Positions 12,926 through 13,053 of a stretch of DNA of 13,053 nucleotides are shown here, in pieces. The first letter of the stretch is position 1; the number at the start of each line of letters is the position of its first letter. Made by a program: the position numbers and the translations under genes. This DNA is from Endobugula sp047636495 (GTDB lineage: Bacteria > Pseudomonadota > Gammaproteobacteria > Pseudomonadales > Cellvibrionaceae): positions 1-13,053 of the forward strand of contig JBLILH010000045.1 of assembly GCA_047636495.1 (NCBI GenBank), given 5' to 3'. Under the pieces are notes generated by a model. It searched no databases, was not told the DNA's origin, and worked only from the letters and a program-made list of their open reading frames with translations.

Positions 12926-13053
12926 GCTCTGCCGCCATGAAGTCAGCCCTAGATCCTCACTTAAGCTGGCGGTTAGCTGTACAACCTTTCTAGCGGCATC
13001 AAACAGAAGACTTATGTCTGTCGGAAAATGAACATTCGTCTCCACTACAAACG
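12926..13053 (-). pseudogene. Second ISNCY-type transposase fragment, inverse orientation
   Basis: On the minus strand, from the right edge, the frame reads FVVETNVHFPTDISLLFDAA, RKVVQLTASLSEDLGL and TSWRQS, then breaks where the IS3 right end begins. It aligns with residues FVTETHVHFPTDISLLFDAV and onward of the first copy, but by eye the DNA is only around 70-75 per cent identical, so this is a related element, not a duplicate. It continues beyond the right edge of the window; its 3' part is not found on the other side of the IS3 fragment. Confidence 0.8.

Noticed and set aside
10249..13053. A possible working defence island (restriction-modification plus mobile genes).
   Set aside because: Only an hsdR tail remains and all transposase genes are broken; no complete effector, methylase or specificity gene is present.
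1..13053. CRISPR arrays, tRNA genes, phage attachment sites and plasmid origins.
   Set aside because: No regularly spaced repeats, cloverleaf sequences, integrase-linked direct repeats or iterons were found on reading both strands.

Overview
The window looks like the chromosome of a marine-type gammaproteobacterium (Oceanospirillales, Cellvibrionales or Alteromonadales grade; I cannot name a genus). The reasons are an E. coli-like divergent ilvY/ilvC pair, a Pseudomonas-like ilvC-pssA-rRNA order, an enterobacterial-type GreB, and AT-leaning base composition. Most of positions 1-9,300 is ordinary housekeeping DNA. Positions 9,300-13,053 are a decayed accessory zone.

Left part (1-4,700), read on the minus strand: ilvC (branched-chain amino acid synthesis) is followed by an inserted ~400 bp terminal-inverted-repeat element, a MerR-family regulator, a ~160 bp MITE-like hairpin element, a PhzF-family enzyme, pssA (phosphatidylserine synthase), and then two strong tandem rRNA-type promoters that fire off the left edge. 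The merR-phzF pair and two small mobile elements therefore sit inside the otherwise familiar ilvC-pssA neighbourhood. The phzF promoter has the MerR hallmark of a 20-bp spacer carrying a near-perfect dyad, so the two genes are probably a regulator-target pair of the NmlR/AdhR type. ilvY is divergent from ilvC. A good ilvC promoter overlaps one of two LysR-type boxes in the region between them.

Middle (4,700-9,500): ilvY (+), tilS (-), then an S9-family serine peptidase (+). The stop codon of the peptidase overlaps the ATG of a degenerate GreB-like remnant (TAATG), so a greB paralogue was once translationally coupled to it.

Right part (9,500-13,053): an intact greB on the minus strand, ended by a long symmetric hairpin; a spacer with mutually exclusive hairpins and a thrice-used 8-mer; the last ~130 codons of a type I restriction hsdR gene; an ISNCY-type insertion sequence whose transposase has two frameshifts; an IS3-family OrfB fragment; and a fragment of a second, diverged ISNCY-type transposase in inverse orientation, apparently interrupted by the IS3 element.

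I found no CRISPR array, tRNA or complete defence system, and no clearly undescribed multi-gene system. The best leads are the MerR-PhzF unit, the two non-autonomous elements (one of which supplies merR's stop codon), and the replaced or paralogous greB next to a restriction-modification scar. All functional calls rest on recognising motifs by eye; no database search was run.
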